Of a DNA stretch of 37,427 bases, positions 9,113 through 16,730 are shown in pieces. A model generated the notes under the pieces. It saw only the letters and a list, made by a program, of their open reading frames with translations. It was not told the origin of the DNA and made no database searches. Origin of the DNA: Marinitoga litoralis. GTDB taxonomy: Bacteria; Thermotogota; Thermotogae; Petrotogales; Petrotogaceae. The stretch spans positions 1 through 37,427 of the forward strand of contig NZ_JAFBDI010000022.1 in NCBI RefSeq assembly GCF_016908145.1, read 5' to 3'. The position numbers were made by a program, and so were the translations under genes. The first letter of the stretch is position 1, and every line of letters begins with the position of its first letter.

Positions 9113-9582
9113 TGAGAGTAGGATTTGGATATGATGTTCATCCATTTGAAGATAATAAAAAGTTGTATATAGGTGGAGTTGAAATACCTTCAAATAAGGG
9201 TTTAAAAGGACATTCTGATGGGGATGTCCTTATTCATTCTATTATAGATGCATTATTAGGTGCATTAGGTATGGAAAACATTGGAGAATTGTTTCCAGAA
9301 ACAGATGAATTTAAAAATGTTGATAGCAAGATATTATTAAAAAAAACTATGGAAAAATTGAGAAACATAAAAATAATTAATATTGATACAACAGTTGTGA
9401 CTTCATATGTGAAATTAAATCCATATAAGAATGAAATAAAAAAAACATTAGCAGAGTTAATGAATATAGAGATTTCTCAAATTAATATTAAAGGGAAATC
9501 TGGTAATAGCTTAGGTATTGGTGGTAAAAACGAAGGTATTGAAGCCTATGCGGTAGTTTTAATTGAAAATGAAAATAAATAA
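9112..9582 (+). CDS. ispF: 2-C-methyl-D-erythritol 2,4-cyclodiphosphate synthase
   Basis: Fifth step of the MEP isoprenoid pathway: converts CDP-ME 2-phosphate to MEcPP and releases CMP. The 156-residue length is normal. Metal ligands are visible as D8 and H10 in GYDVHPF and H42 in GHSDGDVLIHSI. The FPETD motif and a C-terminal glycine-rich GGKNEGIEAYAVV region are present. The start is GTG at 9112, sharing one base with the dnaN TAG stop, so translation is probably coupled. No other MEP gene is in the window. Confidence 0.96.
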   Translation: MRVGFGYDVHPFEDNKKLYIGGVEIPSNKGLKGHSDGDVLIHSIIDALLGALGMENIGELFPETDEFKNVDSKILLKKTMEKLRNIKIINIDTTVVTSYVKLNPYKNEIKKTLAELMNIEISQINIKGKSGNSLGIGGKNEGIEAYAVVLIENENK

Positions 9583-10252
9583 TATACATGATTTTAATGA
9601 TTTATATTATGAAAAATGTATAGAAATACAAAAAAGTTTAGTTAATAAGATAGAATTGAAAACATTTGGAAAAACTCCTAAAATAGTAGCAGGAGTAGAT
9701 TTATCTTTCTATAATAATTTTGGAATTGCAATTGTTGTAGTAATTGATAATAATTTTAAAGAAATTGAATTAGTATACCATTATCAAAAAATAGATTTTC
9801 CATATATTCCAGGGTTATTAGCTTTTAGAGAATTACCAGTATTTTTAGAAGCATGGAAAAAATTAAAGACAAGACCGGACTTAGTATTTTTTGATGGTCA
9901 AGGGATAGCTCATCCAAGAAAAATGGGAATAGCTACTCACACTTCATTTTTTATTGGACTTCCTACTATAGGTATAGCAAAATCCAGATTATATGGTAAT
10001 TATATAGAACCTGAAATTGGAAAAGGTAGTTTTTCCTATTTATTTGATAATGAAAATAATAAAATTGGAGTAGTTTTAAGAACAAGAGAAAACGTAAAAC
10101 CTGTTTTTGTATCTCCTGGAAATTATATAACAATTGATGAATCAAAAGAGATAGCGTTAAAATATACATCAAAATATAAAATACCAGAACCAACAAGATT
10201 AGCACATGTGTATTCTCAAAAAATTAAAAACGAATTATTTAAATCGGGGTGA
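9569..10252 (+). CDS. nfi: Endonuclease V (deoxyinosine 3' endonuclease)
   Basis: Repair nuclease cutting at the second phosphodiester bond 3' of deoxyinosine, an important lesion at high temperature. The 227-residue protein carries AGVDLSF (catalytic Asp about 44), FPYIPGLLAFRE (damage-recognition wedge and catalytic Glu), FDGQGIAHPRKMGIATH (catalytic Asp) and GIAKSRLYG. The order and spacing match the T. maritima enzyme as I remember it. A TTG at 9563 is in frame, but ATG 9569 is the likelier start. There is no strong ribosome site and it overlaps the ispF end by 14 bases, suggesting translational coupling. Confidence 0.95.
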   Translation: MKINNIHDFNDLYYEKCIEIQKSLVNKIELKTFGKTPKIVAGVDLSFYNNFGIAIVVVIDNNFKEIELVYHYQKIDFPYIPGLLAFRELPVFLEAWKKLKTRPDLVFFDGQGIAHPRKMGIATHTSFFIGLPTIGIAKSRLYGNYIEPEIGKGSFSYLFDNENNKIGVVLRTRENVKPVFVSPGNYITIDESKEIALKYTSKYKIPEPTRLAHVYSQKIKNELFKSG

Positions 10253-10256
10253 TTAT

Positions 10257-11036
10257 ATGGATATTTTGCAAATAATGATAAAAGCTGCAAAAGAAGCTGG
10301 GGATATATTATTGTCAAAGAAGAAGAAATTAAAAAATATACAAACAAAAAAATCTTCATCGGATTTAGTAAGTGAAGCAGATTTGCAATCTCAAAAGTTA
10401 ATAATAGATACTATAATAAATGAAATATCAGATGCAATTATATTAGCTGAAGAAACATGGAATGGAGATAAAAGATTATTAAAGCACGGTAAAAAAGTAT
10501 TTGTAATAGATCCTTTAGATGGAACATTAAATTATGTTCATGGAATGGATTTTTATTCGGTATCTATAGGAATGTTAGATGATGGTGAAATTAAGTATGG
10601 AGTTGTATATTTACCTGAGACAAATAAATTATATTATGCAGAAAAAGGTAAAGGGTCATATTTAAACGGTGTTAAGTTATATAGGAATGATAATAAGAAT
10701 TTAAGTGAGTCAATGTTTGTAACTGGATGGCCATATGAAGAGGATTTATTTAAGAAAGCATATGAAACAATATCTAAAGTTCAAAAAAATATTCATGAAG
10801 TAAGAATATTAGGAAGTGCGGCTGGAGAATTATGTATGCTTGCTGAAGGCAAAATTGATGGGTACTGGGAATATGGACTTGGACCTTGGGATTTAGCAGC
10901 TGGTGTATTAATTGCAAAAGAAGCTGGTATGGAAGTTTATAGTATTACCCAAAAAGAATTTGATCTTTCAAAAGGGGAAATAATAGCAACATTTAAAGAT
11001 AATATAGATAAAGTATATAATATTTTAAAGGAGTGA
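10257..11036 (+). CDS. Inositol monophosphatase family protein
   Basis: Mg-dependent sugar-phosphate phosphatase of the IMPase/FBPase superfamily, 259 residues. Metal-binding and catalytic motifs are visible: SDLVSEAD near the N-terminus, LAEET (the usual GEE position), IDPLDGTLNYVHG and GPWDLAAGVLIAKEAG. In thermophiles such enzymes often hydrolyse both inositol 1-phosphate and fructose 1,6-bisphosphate, so the substrate is not settled by sequence. The frame is open from 10206, but GGGGTGA at 10246-10252 places the start at ATG 10257, four bases after the endonuclease V stop. Confidence 0.93.
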   Translation: MDILQIMIKAAKEAGDILLSKKKKLKNIQTKKSSSDLVSEADLQSQKLIIDTIINEISDAIILAEETWNGDKRLLKHGKKVFVIDPLDGTLNYVHGMDFYSVSIGMLDDGEIKYGVVYLPETNKLYYAEKGKGSYLNGVKLYRNDNKNLSESMFVTGWPYEEDLFKKAYETISKVQKNIHEVRILGSAAGELCMLAEGKIDGYWEYGLGPWDLAAGVLIAKEAGMEVYSITQKEFDLSKGEIIATFKDNIDKVYNILKE

Positions 11037-11040
11037 TTTT

Positions 11041-11298
11041 GTGGACAAATATGAGATAGAAGTTTTGGAAATAAAAGGAGAAAAAATAGAGACATGGAAA
11101 TTTAAAATAAATACTGATAACAAAGATTCTGTTAAATTACTTAAAGAAATTGTCGATTACATTAATGGAACAAATTTAAAATTAGTAATTGACCCTATAG
11201 ACGAAATATTTGCAAATATTTATTTATATCCTCAAGATGTATTTACTCCAATTGATAGAGATTTTTTTATAGAAAGAATTAATAAAATAGTGGAATAG
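11041..11298 (+). CDS. Small protein of unknown function
   Basis: 85 residues starting at GTG 11041, supported by AAGGAGTGA 5 bases upstream and only 4 bases after the previous stop. I do not recognise a family. It is acidic and soluble, without membrane segments, cysteines or a signal peptide. It alternates beta-like stretches (YEIEVLEI, TWKFKI, LKLVIDPI, NIYLYP) with a helix around DSVKLLKEIVDYI. It is the last gene of the dnaN operon; its stop codon lies inside the terminator stem. Confidence 0.75.
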   Translation: MDKYEIEVLEIKGEKIETWKFKINTDNKDSVKLLKEIVDYINGTNLKLVIDPIDEIFANIYLYPQDVFTPIDRDFFIERINKIVE

Positions 11299-11320
11299 CA
11301 TTTGCTATTCCACTATTTAT
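11288..11320 (+). terminator. Terminator of the dnaN operon
   Basis: Twelve-bp stem (11288-11299 with 11304-11315, TAGTGGAATAGC/GCTATTCCACTA), 4-nt loop, followed by TTTATAT. The stem includes the stop codon of the preceding gene. Confidence 0.75.
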
Positions 11321-11375
11321 ATATGAAAAAATTTAATATAACAAATTGAGCAAAATATTTTTTTGATATTAAAAA

Positions 11376-11414
11376 ACATCAAATATTGACAATACATCAT
11401 ATTTGATGTATAAT
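11376..11414 (+). promoter_or_regulatory. Consensus promoter within a symmetric operator (toxin-antitoxin locus)
   Basis: -35 TTGACA (11386-11391), 17-bp spacer and -10 TATAAT (11409-11414) match the sigma-70 consensus exactly. A perfect 10-bp inverted repeat (ACATCAAATA 11376-11385, TATTTGATGT 11400-11409) brackets the -35. A second overlapping palindrome (ATACATCA 11392-11399, TGATGTAT 11404-11411) shares its right arm. The half-site ACATCA therefore occurs three times. This is the expected layout for autorepression by the downstream HTH antitoxin. Confidence 0.85.
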
Positions 11415-11439
11415 GGTATTAGAATGAAAGGAGAATATT

Positions 11440-11811
11440 ATGAAAAAATATAAAATACATTTTGATTCTAAAGTTCATAAATATTTTGAAAAATAAAAAA
11501 ACAGTAGCAAGAAAGAAGATATAAATCTATTGGCTGAAATATTTAAAACTCTTGAATTATTAGAACAATTTGGACCTAATTTGAAACATCCTTATTCTAA
11601 AATACTTAATGAAAATAAATATAAAGGTATTACTTTAAGAGAGTTAAGAATAAAGTCTCATGTTCAATTAAGGATTTTTTATTTTATAAAGGATAATAAA
11701 ATTTTTATTTTGTTTGATTATAAAATAAAGAAAACTCAAAAATTTGGTTCATCTATATTGGATCCAATATTTAAGAAAATGAAAAGAATAATAAATGAAA
11801 TGGAGGAATAA
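11440..11811 (+). pseudogene. higB: HigB-type (Gp49/RelE superfamily) toxin, interrupted by an in-frame TAA
   Basis: The intact frame would encode about 123 residues of a Gp49-like ribosome-dependent mRNA endonuclease. Translation starts at ATG 11440 after AAAGGAG and reads 18 residues ending HKYFEK before TAA at 11494-11496. The same frame then continues without another stop to 11811. The C-terminal family features are intact: FGPNLKHPYSKIL, LRELRI, QLRIFYFIKDNKIFILFDYKIKKTQK. A single T-to-A change (TTA to TAA) would explain the stop. A shorter product from TTG 11530 (93 residues) is possible but has only a weak GAAAGAAG site. Either the toxin is dead, it is made as a truncated form, or the base is a sequencing error in an A-rich run. 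Confidence 0.75.
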
Positions 11812-11813
11812 TT

Positions 11814-12098
11814 ATGAATAATGTTAAATTATACGATTTTGATGAATATAAAAAACAAACTTTAAAAGATAATGAACAATTAAAAGAAAGATATGATGAG
11901 CTTGATTTAAAATATCAAGTTATATCTGCGGTTATTGAATATCGTCAAAAACATCATTTAACTCAGCAAGAATTTGCTAAAAAAGTAGGTATTTCACAAC
12001 AAGCCTTATCAAGATTTGAACGTGGAATAATAAATCCAAGAGTTGACTTTTTAAATAAGATTCTTAGAGCTGCTGGGAAAAAAGTAATAATTAAATAA
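11814..12098 (+). CDS. higA: HigA-type antitoxin, XRE-family HTH
   Basis: Ninety-four residues. The C-terminal half is an XRE helix-turn-helix: IEYRQKHHLTQQEFAKKVGISQQALSRFE carries the recognition helix, followed by NPRVDFLNKILRAAGKKV. The N-terminal half is charged and helical and would contact the toxin. It follows the toxin frame by 2 bases with GGAGGAA as ribosome site. Toxin-first order is typical of higBA. It should repress the ACATCA operator upstream. Its stop is 3 bases from the end of the convergent nine-gene operon. Confidence 0.9.
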   Translation: MNNVKLYDFDEYKKQTLKDNEQLKERYDELDLKYQVISAVIEYRQKHHLTQQEFAKKVGISQQALSRFERGIINPRVDFLNKILRAAGKKVIIK

Positions 12099-12117
12099 AA
12101 ATTATTTACTTTTCCCA
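12074..12117. terminator. Imperfect hairpin across convergent gene ends
   Basis: TGGGAAAA (12074-12081) pairs with TTTTCCCA (12110-12117), then GTAA (12084-12087) with TTAC (12106-12109), with an AA bulge and an AT-rich loop. It covers the last codons of both the antitoxin and the SagB-type gene. No T tract follows on either strand, so it is a weak terminator at best. No better signal exists at the end of either unit. Confidence 0.35.
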
Positions 12118-12839
12118 ACAGGAGCTAAATACACAACAAGTTCATCATTCACATCAACACCAATTAATTTATCCATAGCCTCTTGGTCATAAGCTGCGAC
12201 TGCGCATGTTCCACAATTAATTGATTCAGCAGTTAAATATAAATTTTGACAAGCATGTCCAGCATCAATAGCAATAGTCTTATGTGCTTCAAATGAATAC
12301 TTCCATTCGGTTCTATATGGTATAGCAGTCCAGATAAAAACAACAGCACTTTTTCCTAAAAATGCTTGACCTAATGTAGCATCTACAATTTCTCTAGAAA
12401 AATCTCCTTTTTTTATTAATAACAACTTATGTATTGTTGGAATATACCTATATAACCCTTTTTCTACACCTTCAACATTGAAAATTAGTAAATATGTTTC
12501 TAATGGGTGTGTTGCACCAGCAGAAGGAACGGTTCTAAAAGTAACCTTATCTTTTACTATACTTTTTACACCTTGAGTATAATATAATAAATAAGATAAT
12601 TCTTCTAAGGTTAGAGGTTTATCTTCAAAAGTTCTTCTGCTTTTTCTATTTTCCAAAACTCTTCTAATATCAATATTTCCAAGTTTAATATTTTCTGGTG
12701 GAATTAAATCTATAAACTCTCCATTTTCATCATATGGTTTAATATATGGTGGTATAGGTATCTTTTTATCTCTATCAGGCTTTTCAACTTCTAACATTTT
12801 CCAATTTGATTTTAAAATATCTCTTCCACATTTTTTCAT
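12102..12839 (-). CDS. SagB/ThcOx-type nitroreductase-family flavin oxidoreductase
   Basis: Predicted FMN-dependent oxidoreductase, 245 residues. Family features: RKSRRTFEDKPLTLEEL (65-81; FMN phosphate contacts), PSAGATHPLETYLL (105-118), GLYRY, and GHACQNLYLTAESINCGTCAVAAYD (from 194). SagB proteins are best known as azoline dehydrogenases in thiazole/oxazole peptide synthesis, but no YcaO cyclodehydratase or precursor peptide is present here. A redox role on a small molecule or lipid is more likely. Last gene of the nine-gene operon, 35 bases after the flavodoxin-ferredoxin gene. The start has GGAGGTGATTAA upstream. Confidence 0.9.
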   Translation of the reverse strand: MKKCGRDILKSNWKMLEVEKPDRDKKIPIPPYIKPYDENGEFIDLIPPENIKLGNIDIRRVLENRKSRRTFEDKPLTLEELSYLLYYTQGVKSIVKDKVTFRTVPSAGATHPLETYLLIFNVEGVEKGLYRYIPTIHKLLLIKKGDFSREIVDATLGQAFLGKSAVVFIWTAIPYRTEWKYSFEAHKTIAIDAGHACQNLYLTAESINCGTCAVAAYDQEAMDKLIGVDVNDELVVYLAPVGKSK

Positions 12840-12874
12840 TTAATCACCTCCAATTTATATAGCCATGTTTTTGT

Positions 12875-13654
12875 TCATTTATACCTTATTAAATATTTTT
12901 TCAAATTATACCCGTCTTTTAAAACCATAAACGGATATTTTTTTTGCATTATAGCATTTTGTGGACAATTATATATACAGTTTAAGCAAAGTGAACAATT
13001 CATTCCAAATTTTATTTTATTATCCTTTAAAGATATATTATTAGTGGGACAGTTTTTTATACACCATTGACATAAATTGCATTTGTCATTAACTACATAA
13101 CCTTTTGCAAATATTTTTGCAAAAAAGTTTTGAAATGTAGCAACTTTAGATAGCATTAAGCCTTTAAAATACACTTTTGTGTTTTTTGGTACCTTATTTA
13201 CAATATTATTAGCAACTTCCTCAATCTTATTAGGCAAATTATTTAAGATTTGATATATTTCCTTTTCTTCCATTGGTTTAATACATACTAAAGGCATTTG
13301 AATATCATCTTCGTAAAAAATATCACAATTTTTCTTATTAAAAATTTTCTTCAATTTTATTCTTGAACCACTATTTGGAGGTATATATCCACCTGCAGAA
13401 ACAGTTAATATAGCAGTTTTTACACTATTAATTTTAATATTTTTAAGCCATTTATATACTGGCCAAGGAACATCAAAAGAATGAATAGGGCATATCAATA
13501 TAAATAATTCGCAATTATCTGCAGAGTAATTATAATTTTTTAATGTAATTTTTGTTATTTCAACTTTTTTCCCCCTAGATTCTAACTGCTCTTTTAATAG
13601 ATTTGAAACATATTCAGTATTTCCCGTTCCTGAAAAATAAGCCATCTTAATCAT
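12875..13654 (-). CDS. Flavodoxin-ferredoxin fusion (EFR1-type)
   Basis: Electron-carrier protein of 259 residues. The N-terminal flavodoxin-like domain has the FMN phosphate loop SGTGNT (8-13) and TVSAGGY. The C-terminal domain has two [4Fe-4S] motifs of the CxxCxxCxxxCP type: C192/C195/C198/C202 and C220/C223/C226/C230. Such fusions are classed as EFR1-family ferrodoxins. It lies 9 bases after the second FAD enzyme, so it could donate electrons to, or accept them from, the FAD enzymes or the SagB-type protein (inference). GAGGTGATTAA precedes ATG 13654; a second ATG lies at 13645. Confidence 0.92.
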   Translation of the reverse strand: MIKMAYFSGTGNTEYVSNLLKEQLESRGKKVEITKITLKNYNYSADNCELFILICPIHSFDVPWPVYKWLKNIKINSVKTAILTVSAGGYIPPNSGSRIKLKKIFNKKNCDIFYEDDIQMPLVCIKPMEEKEIYQILNNLPNKIEEVANNIVNKVPKNTKVYFKGLMLSKVATFQNFFAKIFAKGYVVNDKCNLCQWCIKNCPTNNISLKDNKIKFGMNCSLCLNCIYNCPQNAIMQKKYPFMVLKDGYNLKKYLIRYK

Positions 13655-13663
13655 TTAATCACC

Positions 13664-15175
13664 TCAAATCTTATCTGCAGCAATTTTACCGGTTAGTATT
13701 GCCATTGGCACACCCGAAGGGCTATATGCCCATTTTCCAGCCTTATATACATTAGGAATTGAAGTTAAAGCAGATTTGCTTAAGCTATTTACAATTGGCA
13801 ATTTATCTTTAAATGACCAACCTATAATTGAACCATTATATGTATCTGCATAATTTTCTATTGTTAAAGGAGTAGCAGAAAATTTGAATATAATTTTATC
13901 TTTTAGTGCAGGATAAATAGATTTAGATAATGTTTCAATAAAATGTTTTTCCATATAACCTTTGAATTCATCATACCAACCTTCATCATATACTTTTTTT
14001 ATTAGCCTATAGTCAAATAAAGTACTAATAATCAATCCTGTTTTTCCTTTTGGTGCTGCATCAGGATCTTTTAATACGGGAATTGAAATTTCATATGTAT
14101 TATATTTTCCAAAATTTTCTATCCATTCAATTATTTCTTGTTTTGAACCATTTTGTATTAGTTTTTCTAATTCAGACCTATGAATTTCACCAAGTCCTTT
14201 TTTAGAAGGAGTATAGAAAAAGTGCCCATGAGAAATTTTTGCAAATGTTTCTGGGGGTTCATCAACTGCAATATATATAGTATATACAGATTCCGCTGGT
14301 TCTGCAGATAATATTTTTTCTTTTTCTGCAATAAACTTATTATTATTTATATATACCATATTATACAATTTTTTTAAATCTGCGGCCCAGATCAATTTGT
14401 CGTAATAATATTTTTCACCATTTTGATCAATTACATATCTTTTATTTACATCTATTGATATAATTTCAGTATTGTATAAAATTTCACCGTTATTTTCTAA
14501 AAACTTATTTTCTAATTTTTCAGCTAATACCCCCACACCACCTTTAGGATAAAAATAATCTGAATAAATATAAAAATAGCTCAAAGCAAAAAATGATGGT
14601 AAATATTTAAAGAAATGTTGATCAATAATATCTATTAAAGAATTATTTGATATTCTTTCTTTTAAGAACTCTTCAATAGGTTCATTCATGTTTTTCATTG
14701 CAGTAAAAACCTTAATTGCTTTAAACAACCAAGGTAAATAATTAATATAATCTTTTTTATTTGCAAAAAGCGGGTTTTTTACACTATATAATATTTCTAG
14801 ATTATCCATTGTTTTTTTAATAATTTTTATTAAATTACTTATTTCATCAGAATTTTCTGGATATAATTCTTTTAGCATTAATTCATAGTCTAAAATACTA
14901 TTCTTATCTTTTATATGAATAATTTTATCTTCAATACCTATAGAAACATTATTAGGAAGAGTTTCTAATTCTATATTTAATTTTTCTAACATAGGGAATA
15001 TTATTCCAGAATTTAAAAGAGCTCTAACTCCACCTTCAAATTTAAAACCATCTCTACTGAAAGTGTTCACAAGCCCACCGCATTTATTATTCTTTTCTAT
15101 TAATAAAACATCTCCTTTTGCAAAACATGCAGCGGTTAATCCAGAAATCCCGCCGCCAACTATAATAACTTTCAT
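13664..15175 (-). CDS. FAD-dependent oxidoreductase, phytoene-desaturase-like (copy 2)
   Basis: 503 residues, COG1233-type flavoprotein related to CrtI/CrtN desaturases and carotenoid isomerases. The N-terminal dinucleotide fold has [11 protein letters not shown] (6-16) followed by LLIEKNNKCGG. The C-terminal FAD signature is AGKWAYSPSGVPMAILTGKIAA. It is clearly paralogous to the next upstream gene, sharing KFEGGVRALLNSG, IDQHFFK, YPKGGVGVL, PLTIEN and GSIIGW with it. The segment between the glycine motif and LLIEK is three residues shorter than in the paralogue, so helix A is shortened. It lies 4 bases after its paralogue. The substrate is unknown; a polyprenyl or long acyl chain is an inference. 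Confidence 0.88.
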   Translation of the reverse strand: MKVIIVGGGISGLTAACFAKGDVLLIEKNNKCGGLVNTFSRDGFKFEGGVRALLNSGIIFPMLEKLNIELETLPNNVSIGIEDKIIHIKDKNSILDYELMLKELYPENSDEISNLIKIIKKTMDNLEILYSVKNPLFANKKDYINYLPWLFKAIKVFTAMKNMNEPIEEFLKERISNNSLIDIIDQHFFKYLPSFFALSYFYIYSDYFYPKGGVGVLAEKLENKFLENNGEILYNTEIISIDVNKRYVIDQNGEKYYYDKLIWAADLKKLYNMVYINNNKFIAEKEKILSAEPAESVYTIYIAVDEPPETFAKISHGHFFYTPSKKGLGEIHRSELEKLIQNGSKQEIIEWIENFGKYNTYEISIPVLKDPDAAPKGKTGLIISTLFDYRLIKKVYDEGWYDEFKGYMEKHFIETLSKSIYPALKDKIIFKFSATPLTIENYADTYNGSIIGWSFKDKLPIVNSLSKSALTSIPNVYKAGKWAYSPSGVPMAILTGKIAADKI

Positions 15176-15179
15176 AGTA

Positions 15180-16730
15180 TCACCTTTTTAATATAGTATT
15201 TGCAGCAATTCTTCCAGTCATTATTGCAGTAGGGCCACCTGCAGGGCTATATACCCATTTTCCTACATTATATATGTTTTTAAATGGAGTTTGTACAGAT
15301 TTACTTAAATTGAAAATATGATTTACTACTGGTAGCTCTTGATCAAAAGCCCAACCTACAATGGAGCCTTCAGAACTCAACACAATATTCTCTATTGTCA
15401 AAGGAGTAGCAGAAAATTTAAATATAATTTTATCTTTTAAACCCTTGTATATATTTTCAGATAATATGGAAATAACCGTATCTTCCATTAGTTTTTTAAA
15501 TTCATCATACCATCCTTCTTCTTTTATTTTTTTGGAAATATTATAATCAAATAGATAACTAATTATAATTCCAGTTTTTCCATCAGGAGAAGCAGAAGGC
15601 TCTCTTAAAGAAGGTATTGATATTTCAAATGTATTATATTTAGTATATTTAATTAACCAATCTATTTTCTCTTGTTTAGATATATTATCCCATTTTTTTA
15701 AAATATTATTAGAATCTTTTAATTCTCCTAAACCATCTTTGTATGGAGTATAAAACATGTGGCCAGTATGTAATCTTTCAAAGTATTCATATGGTTCATC
15801 AACTCCTAAGAATATAGAAAATACAGATTCAGCGCCTTTAGAAGATAAAATTTTCTTTTTTCGTTCATTAAATTTATTATCTTCACTATTGATGTTTTTG
15901 TATAAATATTTTAAATCTGCTGCCCAAACTAAATTATCATAATAATAGACATTACCTTTTTCATCTTCTAATGAATTATTTTCTGGATTAACTTTAACTA
16001 TTTTGGTATTATATAATATTTTTCCACCAAATTCTAAGAACTTTTCCACTAATTTTTGCATTAAATTCCCCATACCACCTTCTGGGTATAAGTAGTCATT
16101 ATATAATGCAAAATAACTAAAAGCAAAAAATGTGGGAGTATTTTTAAAGAAATGTTGTCCTATTATATCATTTAAAGAATTATCTTTAGATAATTTTTCT
16201 AAATATTTTTCAAAAGGCATATTTAGCTTATTTATTCTATACATAGTATGTATGAACTTAAATATCCATACAATCAAACGTGGTATTAATAAAGCTTTAT
16301 TTTTTTTAAATAAAGGATTATCAACACCATATAATACTTTCATATCTTCAATTATTCTTTTTATTTCTTTAATTATATTATCAATATATTCAGAGCTATT
16401 AGGATATAATTTTTTTAATAATTTAGTATAATCTTCTATACTATCTTCACCTTTAACTATAATTTGCTCATTTTCTACTCTTAATGTAATTGGATTTGGA
16501 TAAAATTTTAAATCTATATTTAATTCTTCAATCATTGGTTTAACTAAACCAGAATTTACAATAGCTCTAGCTCCTCCTTCAAATCTAAATCCATCACTAT
16601 AGAATGAATTAAAAAGGCCTCCACAATAGTTATTTTTTTCTATCAATAAAACTTTTTTACCAGCACGTGCTAAATATATTGCTGAAGTTAAGCCAGAGAT
16701 TCCTCCTCCAACAACAATGATTTCTGACAT
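15180..16730 (-). CDS. FAD-dependent oxidoreductase, phytoene-desaturase-like (copy 1)
   Basis: 516 residues from ATG 16730, which has AAGGAGTGAG upstream; the frame is open further to 16775 but without that support. The Rossmann FAD motif GGGISG lies at residues 8-13, with [11 protein letters not shown] at the second strand. The C-terminal AD(P)-FAD motif is [23 protein letters not shown]. Internal paralogue of copy 2, with matching blocks along the whole length (roughly half identical by eye). In known pathways paired CrtI-type enzymes act successively on one chain (desaturation, oxidation or isomerisation). The start overlaps the end of the SDR gene by 43 bases, so it is translationally coupled. 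Confidence 0.88.
   Translation of the reverse strand: MSEIIVVGGGISGLTSAIYLARAGKKVLLIEKNNYCGGLFNSFYSDGFRFEGGARAIVNSGLVKPMIEELNIDLKFYPNPITLRVENEQIIVKGEDSIEDYTKLLKKLYPNSSEYIDNIIKEIKRIIEDMKVLYGVDNPLFKKNKALLIPRLIVWIFKFIHTMYRINKLNMPFEKYLEKLSKDNSLNDIIGQHFFKNTPTFFAFSYFALYNDYLYPEGGMGNLMQKLVEKFLEFGGKILYNTKIVKVNPENNSLEDEKGNVYYYDNLVWAADLKYLYKNINSEDNKFNERKKKILSSKGAESVFSIFLGVDEPYEYFERLHTGHMFYTPYKDGLGELKDSNNILKKWDNISKQEKIDWLIKYTKYNTFEISIPSLREPSASPDGKTGIIISYLFDYNISKKIKEEGWYDEFKKLMEDTVISILSENIYKGLKDKIIFKFSATPLTIENIVLSSEGSIVGWAFDQELPVVNHIFNLSKSVQTPFKNIYNVGKWVYSPAGGPTAIMTGRIAANTILKR

Noticed and set aside
9966-10205. Minus-strand reading frame inside the endonuclease V gene
   Set aside because: Low-complexity Leu/Tyr-rich shadow of a well-supported gene; no ribosome site.
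12102-12839. Thiazole/oxazole peptide (TOMM) cluster suggested by the SagB-type gene
   Set aside because: No YcaO cyclodehydratase, partner protein or precursor peptide is in the window.
15361-16431. Plus-strand frames opposite the FAD-enzyme gene
   Set aside because: Antisense shadows of a gene with clear family motifs.
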